The notes under the pieces were generated by a model. It worked only from the letters and a program-made list of their open reading frames with translations. It was not told where the DNA came from and did no database searches. Both the position numbers and the translations under genes were made by a program. 46,855 bases of DNA, taken from positions 1 through 46,855 of the forward strand of contig JAAXXP010000008.1 in assembly GCA_013334435.1 (NCBI GenBank), read 5' to 3'. Source of the DNA: Chlorobiaceae bacterium (GTDB lineage: Bacteria; Bacteroidota; Chlorobiia; Chlorobiales; Chlorobiaceae). Positions 36,176 through 46,142 of the stretch are shown one piece after another (within the stretch, counting starts at the first letter, position 1; each line of letters begins with the position of its first letter).

Positions 36176-36985
36176 GTGAAGAGGCTTTTTTCAACAGTAT
36201 ACGGAGTCGATACCGGCCCGCAGACCGGCGCACGCAATATGGAGGTCGATTGCATGCTCATGGAGGCCTTTGGCGATGGACGTTTTTACCGCCGGTACGG
36301 TTCGGGGAGCTGTTTATGGCGTTTTTACGGCTGGCAGCCCCATGCCGTGACGCTTGGGTACAATCAGGATAGTTCCGCTATCGATACCCTGCGTTGCGCC
36401 AGGGAGGGGATCGATATCGTCCGCAGACCGACCGGCGGGAGGGCTGTTTTTCATGCCGATGAGTTTACCTACAGCTTTTTTGCGGAAACCGACGAGCCGA
36501 ACGCCGTTATCTACCGTCTGGTTCACGAGGTGATCAGGCACGCCCTCGAAGCTCTCGGCATCGACGCTGAATTCTGCCGCTCCACCCTCGGCGAATCGAG
36601 TGGAAAAGGTGCTCCCGTAACCTGCTTTACGGCTTCGGCCCGCAACGAGCTTCAGGTGGATGGCCGGAAACTGGTCGGTTCGGCGCAGCGCCGTACCCGT
36701 CGGGTACTGCTGCAGCACGGCTCCCTTCCCCTCACCGGAAAGCACAAGGAGCTCAGCGGGCTTCTCGCCGGGGGTGGCAGGGAAGCTGCGGCTTCGACCC
36801 TGCGGGAGATGGAAAGGAAAACAGTTTCACTCCAGGAAGTTCTGGGTTATATTCCCCGTTACGGCACGCTGGTCGGATTGATGCGGGATGCATTCTTCAG
36901 GCTTAACGGCTTCGAAATGGTCATGCTTGAGCGCCATGAGCTTGAAGATTTTCTCGACTGCGGGCCGGTGACGTCAAACAGCTAA
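36176..36985 (+). CDS. Lipoate/octanoate--protein ligase family (LplA/LipM-like)
   Basis: A 269-residue enzyme of the biotin/lipoate ligase fold that attaches lipoyl or octanoyl groups to lipoyl domains of 2-oxoacid dehydrogenases or GcvH. Signatures are WRFYGWQPHAVTLGYNQD, IVRRPTGGRAVFHADEFTYS (the lipoate loop) and ARNELQVDGRKLVGSAQRR, where the Lys is the conserved catalytic or binding lysine. It lacks the extra C-terminal domain of E. coli LplA, so octanoyltransferase (LipM-like) or two-part ligase activity is equally possible. panB starts 15 bases downstream. Confidence 0.88.
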   Translation: MKRLFSTVYGVDTGPQTGARNMEVDCMLMEAFGDGRFYRRYGSGSCLWRFYGWQPHAVTLGYNQDSSAIDTLRCAREGIDIVRRPTGGRAVFHADEFTYSFFAETDEPNAVIYRLVHEVIRHALEALGIDAEFCRSTLGESSGKGAPVTCFTASARNELQVDGRKLVGSAQRRTRRVLLQHGSLPLTGKHKELSGLLAGGGREAAASTLREMERKTVSLQEVLGYIPRYGTLVGLMRDAFFRLNGFEMVMLERHELEDFLDCGPVTSNS

Positions 36986-37000
36986 AAAAAACAGACAGCA

Positions 37001-37834
37001 ATGAACCGAGGCAATCAGCAGAAGCCGGCGCATGTCACCACCAGAAGGCTCCTCGACATGAAAGAAAAGGGGGAGAAGATTTCCGTGCTGACGGCCTACG
37101 ATTTCACCATGGCGCGCATTCTCGACCGTGCCGGGGTCGATGTGATTCTTGTGGGAGATTCGGCGAGCAATGTTTTTTCAGGCCACAACACTACGCTGCC
37201 CATCACCATCGACGAGATGATCTACCATGCCAGGGCGGTGGTCAAGGGCGTGCAGGCCGAAACAAGCCGGGCCATGGTGGTTATCGACATGCCGTTCATG
37301 AGTTATCAGCTTTCCGGCGAGGAGGCGCTGCGCAATGCCGGCAAAATCATGAAGGAGCATGAGTGCGATGCCGTGAAACTGGAGGGCGGGTATGTCATAG
37401 CCGAAACGGTCAAACGTATTACCGATGTCGGCATCCCCGTCATGGGCCATCTCGGGCTCATGCCTCAGTCGATCTACAAGTACGGCAGTTACAAGGTTCG
37501 GGCGCAGGAGGAGCGGGAAGCCGAGCAGCTGCTCGAGGATGCCCGCCTGATCGAGGAGGCTGGCGCTTTCGCCATCGTACTCGAAAAAATCCCGTCGAAA
37601 CTGGCCGAAACCGTGACCCGGCAACTGAGCATTCCGACCATCGGGATCGGCGCCGGTGGTTCCTGTGACGGTCAGGTACTGGTGATCAACGACATTCTCG
37701 GTCTCAACCGCGAGTTTCATCCCCGTTTTGTGCGCCGTTATGCGGATCTCGACGAGGTTATTGAAAATGCAGTCATGCGCTATGTCGAGGATGTCCGTTC
37801 CGGGAGTTTTCCTTCCGCCGACGAGAGCTACTGA
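37001..37834 (+). CDS. panB: 3-methyl-2-oxobutanoate hydroxymethyltransferase
   Basis: First committed step of pantothenate synthesis: adds a hydroxymethyl group from methylene-THF to alpha-ketoisovalerate. At 277 residues it is typical. Motifs are [40 protein letters not shown] (metal-binding Asp), [17 protein letters not shown], and [20 protein letters not shown], with the catalytic Glu in [20 protein letters not shown]. It lies just after the lipoate-ligase-like gene, probably in one transcript. Confidence 0.97.
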   Translation: MNRGNQQKPAHVTTRRLLDMKEKGEKISVLTAYDFTMARILDRAGVDVILVGDSASNVFSGHNTTLPITIDEMIYHARAVVKGVQAETSRAMVVIDMPFMSYQLSGEEALRNAGKIMKEHECDAVKLEGGYVIAETVKRITDVGIPVMGHLGLMPQSIYKYGSYKVRAQEEREAEQLLEDARLIEEAGAFAIVLEKIPSKLAETVTRQLSIPTIGIGAGGSCDGQVLVINDILGLNREFHPRFVRRYADLDEVIENAVMRYVEDVRSGSFPSADESY

Positions 37835-37936
37835 AAAGCGTTTTCTTCTCCGGATGATGCTTTCAAAGCCGCCTGAAAGATTGTACCTTTAAGGTCAAAT
37901 TTCACTGAGGATCCCTGAAGGCAACCGCTCGGACAT

Positions 37937-37958
37937 GCCGGGATGCAGAGATCCCGGC
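37937..37958 (+). repeat. Perfect inverted repeat at the pssA start region
   Basis: GCCGGGAT and ATCCCGGC are perfect 8-base arms around a six-base loop. The ATG at 37943 lies in the 5' arm. No T run follows, so it is not a standard terminator. Confidence 0.6.
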
Positions 37959-38776
37959 AACCGGTAGCACGACCTATGGCAGACGCTGAAAAACAGACAT
38001 CCCGCAAGCGCTATCCGCCCGTTCTCCGGAGCGATCCGGAGGGCCGTTCCCGTTTACTTCCTTTCGTATCCCGTTCGTTCGTGCCATCGGTTTTTACCGT
38101 CATGAACATGGTCTGCGGTTATATCGCCATTGTCATGTCGGGAGAGGGGAGTTTTACCGCAGCCTGCTGGTTCATTATTTTTGCGGCTTTTTTCGACACC
38201 ATCGACGGATTTGTCGCCAGGGTGACAAACGGGACGTCGGATTTCGGTATCGAGCTCGATTCGCTTTCCGATCTGGTCTCGTTCGGGGCCGCACCGGCAT
38301 ATCTTGTCTACCGGTTTGCGCTGGAGGGCATGGACGGCTATACCGGTATTTTTCTGAGTTCCCTCGTCATGGTGGGCAGCGGTCTTCGTCTGGCCCGCTT
38401 CAATATCAATCTGATCGGATACCGCAAGGAGTCGTTCTCGGGCCTTCCCTCTCCGGCCCAGGCACTTACGGTTGCCGGTTTTGTGCTCTGGATGGGTTCC
38501 GAACGCATGCTTCCGGCGCAATCGCTTCAATCCGTGCTCGGATGGTTGTCGGTCATCCTTTCGATTCTGATGGTCAGCAAGGTGAATTACGATGCCCTCC
38601 CGAAACCTACGGTTGAAACGTTCAGGAAGCAGCCGGTGCAGCTAAGTCTCTATCTGATAGCGATTTTCTGCGTACTTCTCTTTCAGGCGAAGGCTTTTTT
38701 TCTTGCCATGTTGTTGTATATTCTGCTCGGGGTTATCCGCTCGCTCGGGCTTTTTATCCGGCAGTGGCAGACTTGA
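37943..38776 (+). CDS. pssA: CDP-diacylglycerol--serine O-phosphatidyltransferase
   Basis: Integral membrane enzyme of phospholipid synthesis making phosphatidylserine, the precursor of phosphatidylethanolamine. The CDP-alcohol phosphatidyltransferase motif D-x2-DG-x2-AR-x8-G-x3-D-x3-D is exact: DTIDGFVARVTNGTSDFGIE continuing into LDSLSD. Several helices follow (ALTVAGFVLWMGSER; LYLIAIFCVLLFQAKAFFLA). Start choice is open: ATG 37943 lies inside an inverted repeat, and ATG 37976 (MADAEKQTSRKRYPP) may be the real start, giving 266 residues. Confidence 0.93.
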   Translation: MQRSRQPVARPMADAEKQTSRKRYPPVLRSDPEGRSRLLPFVSRSFVPSVFTVMNMVCGYIAIVMSGEGSFTAACWFIIFAAFFDTIDGFVARVTNGTSDFGIELDSLSDLVSFGAAPAYLVYRFALEGMDGYTGIFLSSLVMVGSGLRLARFNINLIGYRKESFSGLPSPAQALTVAGFVLWMGSERMLPAQSLQSVLGWLSVILSILMVSKVNYDALPKPTVETFRKQPVQLSLYLIAIFCVLLFQAKAFFLAMLLYILLGVIRSLGLFIRQWQT

Positions 38777-38803
38777 TTTTTTTCAATCTATCCTGAACGC
38801 ACA

Positions 38804-39058
38804 ATGCCATTCAACGCTAAAATAAAGGTTACCCTGCGCCAGTCCATTCTCGATGTGCAGGGAAAAGCTGTAGAGCATGCCCTGAAAAATCTGGGATATA
38901 CCACCGTCGATTCGGCAAGGATCGGCAAATACATCGAAGTAAGCATCAACGAGGCGGACCGCCAGGAGGCCGAGCGGATATGCAACGAAATCTGCCAGAA
39001 ACTTCTCTCGAATCCCGTTATGGAAAACTACGCTTTCGAGCTGGAACAAGTCAATTAA
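38804..39058 (+). CDS. purS: Phosphoribosylformylglycinamidine synthase, PurS subunit
   Basis: An 84-residue small subunit that bridges PurL and PurQ in the fourth step of purine synthesis. The pattern KIKVTLRQSILDVQGKAVEH, KNLGYTTVDSARIGKYIEV and AERICNEICQKLLSNPVMEN is that of PurS. purQ follows after 14 bases; purL is not in this window. Purine genes organised this way belong to the three-subunit FGAM synthase used outside the enteric bacteria. Confidence 0.96.
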   Translation: MPFNAKIKVTLRQSILDVQGKAVEHALKNLGYTTVDSARIGKYIEVSINEADRQEAERICNEICQKLLSNPVMENYAFELEQVN

Positions 39059-39072
39059 ATTAGAATCCGATT

Positions 39073-39780
39073 ATGGCTGATATAACTGCAGGAATTGTTG
39101 TTTTTCCCGGCTCCAACTGCGATCACGATACCGAATATGCCGTCGCGTCCTTCAGCGGCGTAAAACCGGTCATGCTCTGGCACAATGACCGCGATCTGCA
39201 GGATGCGGATGTCATCATCCTTCCGGGAGGCTTTTCCTATGGCGACTATCTGCGTGCGGGGGCGATAGCCCGTTTTTCGCCGATCATGCTGGAGGTGATC
39301 GAGTTCGCCCGCAAAGGCTATCCGGTACTCGGTATCTGCAACGGCTTTCAGGTGCTGCTTGAAAGCGGCCTGCTCGAAGGCGCGCTATCGAGAAACCGCG
39401 ACAAGAAATTCATCTGCTCCCCGACGGCAATCAGCGTGGTCAATACCGCAACCATTTTTACCGGTCTCTACCGGCAGGGAGAGGTGCTTTCCGTGCCGAT
39501 TGCGCACGGTGAAGGCAACTACTTCGCTCCGCCCGAGGTTATCCGGAGGCTTGAGGACAACGACCAGATCGCTTTCCGTTACTGTGACCCGGATGGAAAC
39601 GTCACTCCCGAATCGAATCCCAACGGTTCCGTCGGCAACATCGCCGGCATTGTCAACAGGGAGGGCAATGTGCTGGGGCTCATGCCGCACCCCGAAAGGG
39701 CCAGTGAACCGCTGCTCGGGTCGGGCGACGGACGGCGGCTTTTCGAATCGGTTTTCGGCAGCATCGTCGGCCGGCGGTAA
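39073..39780 (+). CDS. purQ: Phosphoribosylformylglycinamidine synthase, PurQ glutaminase subunit
   Basis: Class I glutamine amidotransferase that supplies ammonia to PurL. It has 235 residues. The nucleophile Cys is in [20 protein letters not shown] and the triad His-x-Glu in [20 protein letters not shown]. The N-terminus [20 protein letters not shown] and [20 protein letters not shown] are diagnostic. It forms one transcript with purS and probably with the MFS gene 20 bases on. Confidence 0.97.
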   Translation: MADITAGIVVFPGSNCDHDTEYAVASFSGVKPVMLWHNDRDLQDADVIILPGGFSYGDYLRAGAIARFSPIMLEVIEFARKGYPVLGICNGFQVLLESGLLEGALSRNRDKKFICSPTAISVVNTATIFTGLYRQGEVLSVPIAHGEGNYFAPPEVIRRLEDNDQIAFRYCDPDGNVTPESNPNGSVGNIAGIVNREGNVLGLMPHPERASEPLLGSGDGRRLFESVFGSIVGRR

Positions 39781-39800
39781 CGGGATAAATCCTGAATGTC

Positions 39801-41066
39801 GTGACCCAGAAACATAAAGTATTTTCATGGCTGCTGTTTGATTTCGCCAACACCTCGTTCAGCGTCATGATGGTTACGTTTGCCTTTCCCCTGTATTTCA
39901 AGAATGTAATCTGCAGCGGGGATCCCTTTGGAGACATTCTCTGGGGGGCCGGGGTCAGCCTCTCCATGCTGCTTGTCGCCCTCATTTCTCCGGTGCTGGG
40001 TGCAGCTTCGGATTATTCCGGCAAAAGGAAACGGTATCTCTTTTTCTTTACCATGCTCTCGGTGGCCGCAACGGCGCTGCTGGGTTTTTCGGGCACCGGC
40101 ATGGCCATTTCGGCAATCATGCTGTTTGTGCTCGCCAATATGGGCTTTGAAGGAGGACTTGTTTTTTACGATGCCTATCTGAAGGAGATCACTTCAGAGA
40201 CAAGCATCGGCAGGGTGTCCGGTTATGGCTTCGCCATGGGTTACCTGGGTTCGCTTTCCATTCTTCTGCTCATGCGTCCGCTTCTCGCCGGGGGCATCGT
40301 TCCGGAAAACGCAGTCAACGTTCGTTCCGGTTTTTTCATAACGGCGCTCTTTTTCCTCATCTTTTCGCTGCCCCTTTTTCTGGTGCTCCGCGACGAGAAG
40401 AAGCGTGACGGCCGGGCGATTTCCCTGAAGCTGATCCTGCACTCCATCAAAGAGGTGAAGCACACCGTCCGCCACATCATGAGCTATCCCGACCTCGCCC
40501 GCTTTCTTCTGGCATACTTTTTCTACAACGACGCCATTCTCACCATTATCGCCTTCTCATCGATCTACGCCCAGAATACCCTTGGTTTCACTACCGGAGA
40601 ACTGATGGTCTTTTTCATGCTGGTGCAGACCACCGCCATTTTCGGCTCGCTTGTTTTCGGATTCATAACCGACAGGATAGGTCCGAAACGAACCATTGTT
40701 CTTACCCTGATGATCTGGTTCGGCGTTGTGCTGCTTGCAGTTTTCGCCGACAGCAAGGAGCTGTTTTTTTCGGCGGGCATGCTTGCCGGTATGGCCATGG
40801 GCTCCTCGCAGGCCGCCTCGCGCTCCATGATGGCCAAACTGACGCCTCGTGAACATGTTGCGGAGTTTTTCGGTTTTTATGACGGGACCTTCGGAAAGTC
40901 ATCGGCAATAGCGGGTCCCCTGGTATTCGGCATGGTATCGGCCCAGGCCTCGAGCCAGAAAGTTGCGCTCGCCTCACTGCTGGTGTTTTTCGGCGCAGGT
41001 CTTCTCCTGATGCTCCGGGTCAGGAGTTCGAGCGTATCCGGCCGGCCGGCCGTGCAGAAAAGCTGA
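39801..41066 (+). CDS. MFS transporter of the UMF1/Atg22-like family
   Basis: A 421-residue permease with about 12 membrane helices, beginning at a GTG. The N-terminus [20 protein letters not shown] and [20 protein letters not shown] are typical of the UMF1 branch related to yeast Atg22 vacuolar effluxers. [16 protein letters not shown] marks the loop after the eighth or so helix. Substrate is unknown; amino acid efflux is the function of the eukaryotic relative. It sits inside the purS-purQ-MFS-yihY-dnaX run. Confidence 0.88.
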   Translation: MTQKHKVFSWLLFDFANTSFSVMMVTFAFPLYFKNVICSGDPFGDILWGAGVSLSMLLVALISPVLGAASDYSGKRKRYLFFFTMLSVAATALLGFSGTGMAISAIMLFVLANMGFEGGLVFYDAYLKEITSETSIGRVSGYGFAMGYLGSLSILLLMRPLLAGGIVPENAVNVRSGFFITALFFLIFSLPLFLVLRDEKKRDGRAISLKLILHSIKEVKHTVRHIMSYPDLARFLLAYFFYNDAILTIIAFSSIYAQNTLGFTTGELMVFFMLVQTTAIFGSLVFGFITDRIGPKRTIVLTLMIWFGVVLLAVFADSKELFFSAGMLAGMAMGSSQAASRSMMAKLTPREHVAEFFGFYDGTFGKSSAIAGPLVFGMVSAQASSQKVALASLLVFFGAGLLLMLRVRSSSVSGRPAVQKS

Positions 41067-41119
41067 CCGCGATTGCAGGGACGGGTGAACCGGCGGTCAG
41101 TATCTGCGGGAGAACAGCA

Positions 41120-42382
41120 ATGGGAAAAAATATGATGGAACCTCCTGTTTCCGGCACGTTCAATCCTGCCGGCATTCCGGCTTACTTTCGCCGGATGGGC
41201 CCTTTTTTTCTGAAAAATCTTCTTGCCGACAGGCTTTTTCTCAGTGCGGCATCGCTTGCCTTTCAGACGCTGCTTTCCATGGTGCCGTTTCTTGCCGTGA
41301 CGCTTTCGGTGCTCAGGGTGTTTCCTTTTTTTGCGGCATTGAAGCGCTATGTCGAAGAGTTCATCCTCCAGAATTTCGTACCCTCCTCCGGCGAGCTGTT
41401 TCAACGCTATTTCGAGGAGTTTATCGCAAAAACCTCCAGCGTGCCGCTTGTTGGAGGCATGCTGCTGTTCATCATTGCCCTCTCCCTGATTTCAACCATC
41501 GACAGCATCTTCAACGATATCTGGAAGGTGCGTGCTTCCAGAAAACCGATGCAGGCCTTCACGCTCTACTGGACGGTGCTGACTCTCGGCCCGGTGCTTA
41601 TAGGCGGCAGCCTTGCGGCAAGTTCGTACGTATGGTTTACCGTGTTCACCGAAGGCCCTCTGCTCGAGATGAAAATGCGCCTGATCTCGTTCCTTCCGTT
41701 CATGAACTCCCTTGCGGCTTTTTTTCTGCTTTACGTTCTGGTTCCGAACTGCCGGGTGAAATTTCTGCATGCGCTCTCCGGTGCAGCGGCAGCCGCGCTG
41801 CTTTTCGAACTTTCAAAAAAATGGTTTGTGTTTTATGTCAGCCGCTTTGCTACATTTGAACATATCTACGGTGCGCTTTCGGCTGTACCGATGCTGTTTT
41901 TCTGGATTTATCTCGGCTGGCTGGTGGTGTTGACCGGAGCCGAACTTGTTTTCACCCTTGGGGCGATGAGGAAGGGCCCGCAGGCAGAGACGGTTACAAG
42001 AACGCTGCAGGGTCTGGCTCCGGTGCTTTCGGTGCTCGGTGCTCTCCGGCAGGCGCAGCAGGCAGGTTGGCCGCTCCATACGGGTAAACGGGAGTTGGCC
42101 GGACAGGAAAGGATTATCGATCTGCTGCTCGAAAAAGGGGTGATCCATGAAACCGCAAAAGGGGAGCTTGCCGTGAGTCTTGATTTGTACAGGACAACCC
42201 TTTTCGATCTCTACAGGCTCATGCCCGGGGATTTGGTCCGGGATGATGCTTCTGCTGATTCCCTCGACGCTGCTTTCGGGGCTCTTGCCCCGATCGAGGA
42301 GGAGGTGACGGTTTGCCTGAAAAGACTTATGGCTGTGCCGCTCGCTTCACTATTGGAGGATTCATTTATTGACAAATCATGA
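41120..42382 (+). CDS. YihY/BrkB-family membrane protein
   Basis: A 420-residue protein. The first 290 residues form the YihY/BrkB domain with about six helices (LAFQTLLSMVPFLAVTLSVL; SLISTIDSIFNDIWKVRASR; FFWIYLGWLVVLTGAELVFT). A C-terminal soluble part of about 120 residues includes a winged-helix-like segment (ERIIDLLLEKGVIHETAKGE). Older literature called the family ribonuclease BN, which proved wrong, and no activity is firmly known. The stop overlaps the dnaX start (ATGA), so they are coupled. An ATG at 41132 is an alternative start. Confidence 0.9.
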   Translation: MGKNMMEPPVSGTFNPAGIPAYFRRMGPFFLKNLLADRLFLSAASLAFQTLLSMVPFLAVTLSVLRVFPFFAALKRYVEEFILQNFVPSSGELFQRYFEEFIAKTSSVPLVGGMLLFIIALSLISTIDSIFNDIWKVRASRKPMQAFTLYWTVLTLGPVLIGGSLAASSYVWFTVFTEGPLLEMKMRLISFLPFMNSLAAFFLLYVLVPNCRVKFLHALSGAAAAALLFELSKKWFVFYVSRFATFEHIYGALSAVPMLFFWIYLGWLVVLTGAELVFTLGAMRKGPQAETVTRTLQGLAPVLSVLGALRQAQQAGWPLHTGKRELAGQERIIDLLLEKGVIHETAKGELAVSLDLYRTTLFDLYRLMPGDLVRDDASADSLDAAFGALAPIEEEVTVCLKRLMAVPLASLLEDSFIDKS

Positions 42383-43563
42383 GTTATCAGGTCATTGCGC
42401 GCAAATACCGTCCGAAAACATTTGAGGACATAACGGCGCAGGAGCATATCACCAGGACGATCCAGAACTCTCTTCGCATGGGCCGGGTCGGTCACGGCTA
42501 TATTTTTTCGGGTTTGAGGGGAGTAGGCAAAACCACGGCGGCGAGGGTTTTCGCAAAAGCGGTAAACTGCCAGAAAATCATAGAGGATCCGGAGTATCTC
42601 AGAACGGTAACCGAGCCTTGCGGAGAGTGCGAAAGCTGCAGGGATTTCGATGCCGGAACCAGCCTGAACATTGCGGAATTCGATGCCGCATCGAACAACA
42701 GCGTTGACGACATCCGCACGCTTCGCGAAAATGTCCGTTACGGTCCGCAGAAAGGCCGCTACAGGGTGTACATCATCGACGAGGTGCACATGCTCTCGAT
42801 TGCGGCTTTCAACGCGTTCCTGAAAACGCTGGAAGAGCCCCCCGCGCATGCGATTTTCATTTTCGCCACCACCGAACTTCACAAGATTCCGGCTACGATA
42901 GCATCCCGCTGCCAGCGTTTCAACTTCAAGCGGATACCTCTGGAGGAGATTCAGAAGCAGCTGCAGATGATCTGCGATGCCGAAGGGATAACGGTTGAGC
43001 CGGACGCCCTCCAGCTTGTCGGCCGCAAGGCCCACGGCTCCATGCGCGATGCCCAGAGCATTCTCGACCAGGTCATCGCTTTTTCGGTAGACCGGAAGAG
43101 CGAAGGGGGTGTCAGCTACAGCAAGGTTGCCGAACTGCTCAACTACGTCGACGACGATCATTTCTTTGCCGTAACCGACGCCGTGCTCGAACGCAATCCG
43201 GCAGCGATGATCGATACCGCCCAGTTTGTCATCGAGAACGGGTATGACGAACAGGATTTTCTTGAAAAGCTTATCGAGCACCTGCGCAACATCCTCATGG
43301 TTCAGAATCTCCGCTCCCCGAGGCTTGTAGAAAGGCCCGATGCGGTCCGGGAGCGCTATCTGCGCGATGCAGGGAGGTTTTCTCCCGCTGTGGTCATGCA
43401 GATGATCGATCTTCTGCTCAATACCTCCAGGGAGCTTAAATTCCAGTTCGAGTACCGGTTCCGTTTCGAGCTCGCGCTCCTGAAACTCATCGATCTTGCA
43501 TCCGTCTCTCCGGCAGAATCTCCCGGCGGGCAGCAAAAAAAAAAGCCCGTAATGCAGCACTGA
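42379..43563 (+). CDS. dnaX: DNA polymerase III gamma subunit (zero-frame product of dnaX)
   Basis: AAA+ clamp-loader ATPase. In zero frame it is 394 residues. The Walker A motif is GLRGVGKTTAAR (45-56), the zinc Cys are at 64, 81, 84 and 87 (PCGECESC), Walker B is VYIIDEVHML, and the sensor/arginine-finger region is TIASRCQRFNFKRIPLEEIQ. Domain III (about 240-375) forms the collar. The frame ends soon after a run of ten A with the residues KKKPVMQH. Reading continues in the -1 frame to give tau. The start overlaps the yihY-type gene (ATGA). Confidence 0.96.
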   Translation: MSYQVIARKYRPKTFEDITAQEHITRTIQNSLRMGRVGHGYIFSGLRGVGKTTAARVFAKAVNCQKIIEDPEYLRTVTEPCGECESCRDFDAGTSLNIAEFDAASNNSVDDIRTLRENVRYGPQKGRYRVYIIDEVHMLSIAAFNAFLKTLEEPPAHAIFIFATTELHKIPATIASRCQRFNFKRIPLEEIQKQLQMICDAEGITVEPDALQLVGRKAHGSMRDAQSILDQVIAFSVDRKSEGGVSYSKVAELLNYVDDDHFFAVTDAVLERNPAAMIDTAQFVIENGYDEQDFLEKLIEHLRNILMVQNLRSPRLVERPDAVRERYLRDAGRFSPAVVMQMIDLLLNTSRELKFQFEYRFRFELALLKLIDLASVSPAESPGGQQKKKPVMQH

Positions 43564-44135
43564 AAAGCAGTGTGCCGTCGCCGGCCGAACCGCCGCCTCC
43601 CGCCAAAGCGGCGCCGGGTGTCCCCAAACCGATAAACACCGATATCGATCTCGGTTCCTGGCAGAAAAAGCTTTCCGGTTTTGCTTCGGGTTTTACGCCG
43701 CACCCCAGGAATATGCCAGCCCCGCCAGCCGGAGTGGCTGAGGATGCCGAGGATCTGACCGGCTCCATACCCGATATCGAGTCGCTGAAGGTGGAGTGGC
43801 ACCAGTTTCTCGAAGCGGTCGCCCGTGCCGATCACAGCGTTCTCTCCGCGCACCTGAATTCCTGTGAGCCCGTATCCTGCACCGGACGGGGCGTTTTGAC
43901 GGTTTCATGCTGCAGGAAGTTTTCCTACGAAGAGCTTCAGCAGGAACTTCCGGCGCTGCAGAAGGAGCTTGCCGCGTTTTACCGTCTGCCCCTGAACCTG
44001 CGTCTTGTCTATGACGCCGAAAAGGACGCCTGCACGAAAGAGAAAACCGTTTTCACGCTTTTCGACGAGCTCTCGCGCAGCAACAGTGTCGTCCAGTTCA
44101 TCATCAGGGAGTTCGGAGGGGAGCTGATCTACTGA
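42379..44135 (+). CDS. dnaX: DNA polymerase III tau subunit (via -1 frameshift)
   Basis: If ribosomes or RNA polymerase slip by one base at the A10 run (43535-43544), translation continues AAA GCC CGT AAT GCA GCA CTG past the gamma stop into a frame open to 44135. This would give about 585 residues. The extension has a Pro/Ala-rich linker (SPAEPPPPAKAAPGVPKP) and a C-terminal domain (LKVEWHQFLEAVARADHSVL; DELSRSNSVVQFIIREFGGE) that looks like the polymerase-binding domain of tau. Read alone, the downstream frame has only GTG or TTG starts without a good RBS, so it is better seen as part of tau than as a separate gene. Frameshift efficiency is unknown. Confidence 0.85.
43535..43575 (+). promoter_or_regulatory. 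dnaX programmed -1 frameshift cassette
   Basis: Ten A then G give the slippery heptamer A AAA AAG in the correct phase (zero-frame codons AAA AAG), the same heptamer used by E. coli dnaX. Eight bases later a stem-loop begins: GCA-G-CACTG at 43554-43562 pairs with CAGTG-TGC at 43568-43575 around loop AAAAG. The gamma stop codon TGA is at 43561-43563 within the stem. The A10 run alone could also cause transcriptional slippage, as in Thermus thermophilus. Confidence 0.85.
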
Positions 44136-44243
44136 GCAGGAGAGGCTCCCGGTTTTATAAATCAGCAAAAATTCCCGATATTCAGACTTTTCCGGCTATC
44201 CATTCAGACAATTCATTCATCATTATCAAAGAGAACAGAAGTT

Positions 44244-46064
44244 ATGCATAGAGCTGCAGAGAAGGCGATAACTCTTCAAAACAGGTTTCGAACGGACTAC
44301 TGCGGCCAGCTTGGCCCCGAGTGTGAAAACCGTTCCGTCAGGCTCGGGGGATGGGTTCACCGGAAGAGGGACCATGGCGGGCTGATATTTATCGATCTCA
44401 GGGACCATTCCGGAATCTGTCAGCTTGTCATCCAGCCCGAGCAGCAGGACCTGTTCGATGCGGCCGGGCATCTGCACTCGGAGTCGGTGATCTGCGTGGA
44501 AGGCACGGTTGTCCGGCGCAGCGCCGAAACCGTCAATTCGCGTCTCGCATCGGGCCAGATCGAAGTTGTGGTCAGCGCGCTGAGCCTCGAGGGCGAAGCC
44601 CAGCCACTCCCTTTTCCCGTAGCCGACGATGTGCAGACTTCCGAGGAGCTCCGGCTGAAGTACCGCTTTATCGACCTTCGCCGCGAAAAACTCCACGAAA
44701 ACATCATTTTCCGCAGCAGCCTCACCGCCGAAGTGCGCAGCTACCTCGTCGAGCGCGGCTTCATCGAAATCCAGACTCCCATTCTTACATCGAGTTCTCC
44801 CGAAGGCGCAAGGGATTTTCTGGTGCCGAGCCGTCTGCACCCGGGCAAGTTCTATGCGCTGCCGCAGGCTCCCCAGCAGTTCAAGCAGCTGCTCATGGTT
44901 GCGGGCTTTCCCCGCTATTTCCAGATAGCGCCCTGTTTCAGGGACGAAGACGCCCGTGCCGACCGCAGTCCCGGCGAGTTTTACCAGATCGATATGGAAA
45001 TGGCCTTTATCGAGCAGGATGATCTTTTCGAGATTCTCGAAGGGATGTTCCGGCACCTCACCGAAACCATGTCGAAGAAGCGGATCACAGCGTATCCGTT
45101 TCCCCGCATCAGCTACAAGGATGTGATGAACCGGTTCGGAACCGACAAGCCGGATCTGAGAATACCGCTTGAAATCAGGGATGTGACATCGCTTTTTGTC
45201 AACTCGTCGTTCAAGGTGTTCGCTTCCAACACCCGGGAGGGTTCGTGCGTCAAGGCGCTGGTGCTCAAGGGTCGCGGCGGCGAATCGAGGCTGTTCTACG
45301 ACAAGGCAGAAAAACGCGCCCGTGAGCTCGGTTCGGCAGGTCTTGCCTACATCCAGTTCAGGGAGGAAGGCCCGAAAGGCCCCGTGGTGAAGTTTCTCGG
45401 CGAGGAGGAGATGGAGCGCCTGAAAGCCGAGCTCGGTCTGGAGACCGGCGATGTGGTGTTTTTCGGAGCCGGCAAGTGGGAATCAACCTGCAGGATCATG
45501 GGGGGCATGCGCACGTATTTCGGGGACCTTTTCGAACTCGATCGCGACGAGCTCTCCTTCTGCTGGATCGTGGATTTTCCCATGTACGAGTACAACGAAG
45601 AGTCCAAAAAGATCGACTTTTCGCACAACCCCTTCTCCATGCCGCAGGGCGAGATGGAGGCGCTCGACACCATGCAGCCGCTCGACATCCTGGCCTACCA
45701 GTACGACATCGTCTGCAACGGTATCGAACTTTCCAGCGGCGCGATCCGCAACCACCGCCCCGACATCATGTACCGCGCCTTCGAGATAGCCGGATATTCG
45801 AAAGATGAGGTCAACAGCCGTTTCGGGCACATGATCGATGCTTTCAAACTTGGCGCTCCGCCGCACGGAGGCATAGCTCCCGGCCTCGACCGTCTCGTCA
45901 TGATCCTGCGCGACGAGCAGAACATCCGCGAGGTGATCGCTTTCCCGATGAACCAGTCAGCCCAGGATCTCATGATGTCCGCACCTTCGGAGGTCATGGA
46001 GCAGCAGTTGAAGGAGCTCTGCCTGAAGATCGAGCTTCCGCCCGCAAAAGAGGAGAAAAAGTAG
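44244..46064 (+). CDS. aspS: Aspartyl-tRNA synthetase
   Basis: Class IIb aminoacyl-tRNA synthetase, 606 residues, the long bacterial type with an inserted GAD domain. The N-terminal OB-fold is seen in [20 protein letters not shown], class II motif 2 is [20 protein letters not shown], and motif 3 is [19 protein letters not shown]. The bacterial GAD domain lies between about 290 and 420. Whether it is discriminating or also charges tRNA-Asn depends on the presence of GatCAB and AsnRS, which are not in this window. Closed by a bidirectional terminator. Confidence 0.97.
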   Translation: MHRAAEKAITLQNRFRTDYCGQLGPECENRSVRLGGWVHRKRDHGGLIFIDLRDHSGICQLVIQPEQQDLFDAAGHLHSESVICVEGTVVRRSAETVNSRLASGQIEVVVSALSLEGEAQPLPFPVADDVQTSEELRLKYRFIDLRREKLHENIIFRSSLTAEVRSYLVERGFIEIQTPILTSSSPEGARDFLVPSRLHPGKFYALPQAPQQFKQLLMVAGFPRYFQIAPCFRDEDARADRSPGEFYQIDMEMAFIEQDDLFEILEGMFRHLTETMSKKRITAYPFPRISYKDVMNRFGTDKPDLRIPLEIRDVTSLFVNSSFKVFASNTREGSCVKALVLKGRGGESRLFYDKAEKRARELGSAGLAYIQFREEGPKGPVVKFLGEEEMERLKAELGLETGDVVFFGAGKWESTCRIMGGMRTYFGDLFELDRDELSFCWIVDFPMYEYNEESKKIDFSHNPFSMPQGEMEALDTMQPLDILAYQYDIVCNGIELSSGAIRNHRPDIMYRAFEIAGYSKDEVNSRFGHMIDAFKLGAPPHGGIAPGLDRLVMILRDEQNIREVIAFPMNQSAQDLMMSAPSEVMEQQLKELCLKIELPPAKEEKK

Positions 46065-46099
46065 GGAGATCGCGAGAGGGCCCGAATAGTTACGGTGAC

Positions 46100-46125
46100 A
46101 AAAAGAGGCTTTCAGGCCTCTTTTT
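46100..46125 (+). terminator. Bidirectional terminator between aspS and the MFS gene
   Basis: AGAGGC and GCCTCT arms with a six-base loop are flanked by A on the left and T on the right, so the hairpin can stop transcripts from both convergent genes. Confidence 0.85.
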
Positions 46126-46142
46126 GCGTTTTGAAGGGGTGA

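Noticed and set aside
42211-43560. Minus-strand open frame of 449 codons
   Set aside because: It mirrors dnaX, whose Walker and zinc motifs are unmistakable.
43572-44135. Separate small gene after dnaX
   Set aside because: It starts at GTG without a clear RBS, begins in a Pro-rich linker, and is in the -1 frame of dnaX directly after a slippery site; it is better read as the tau C-terminus.
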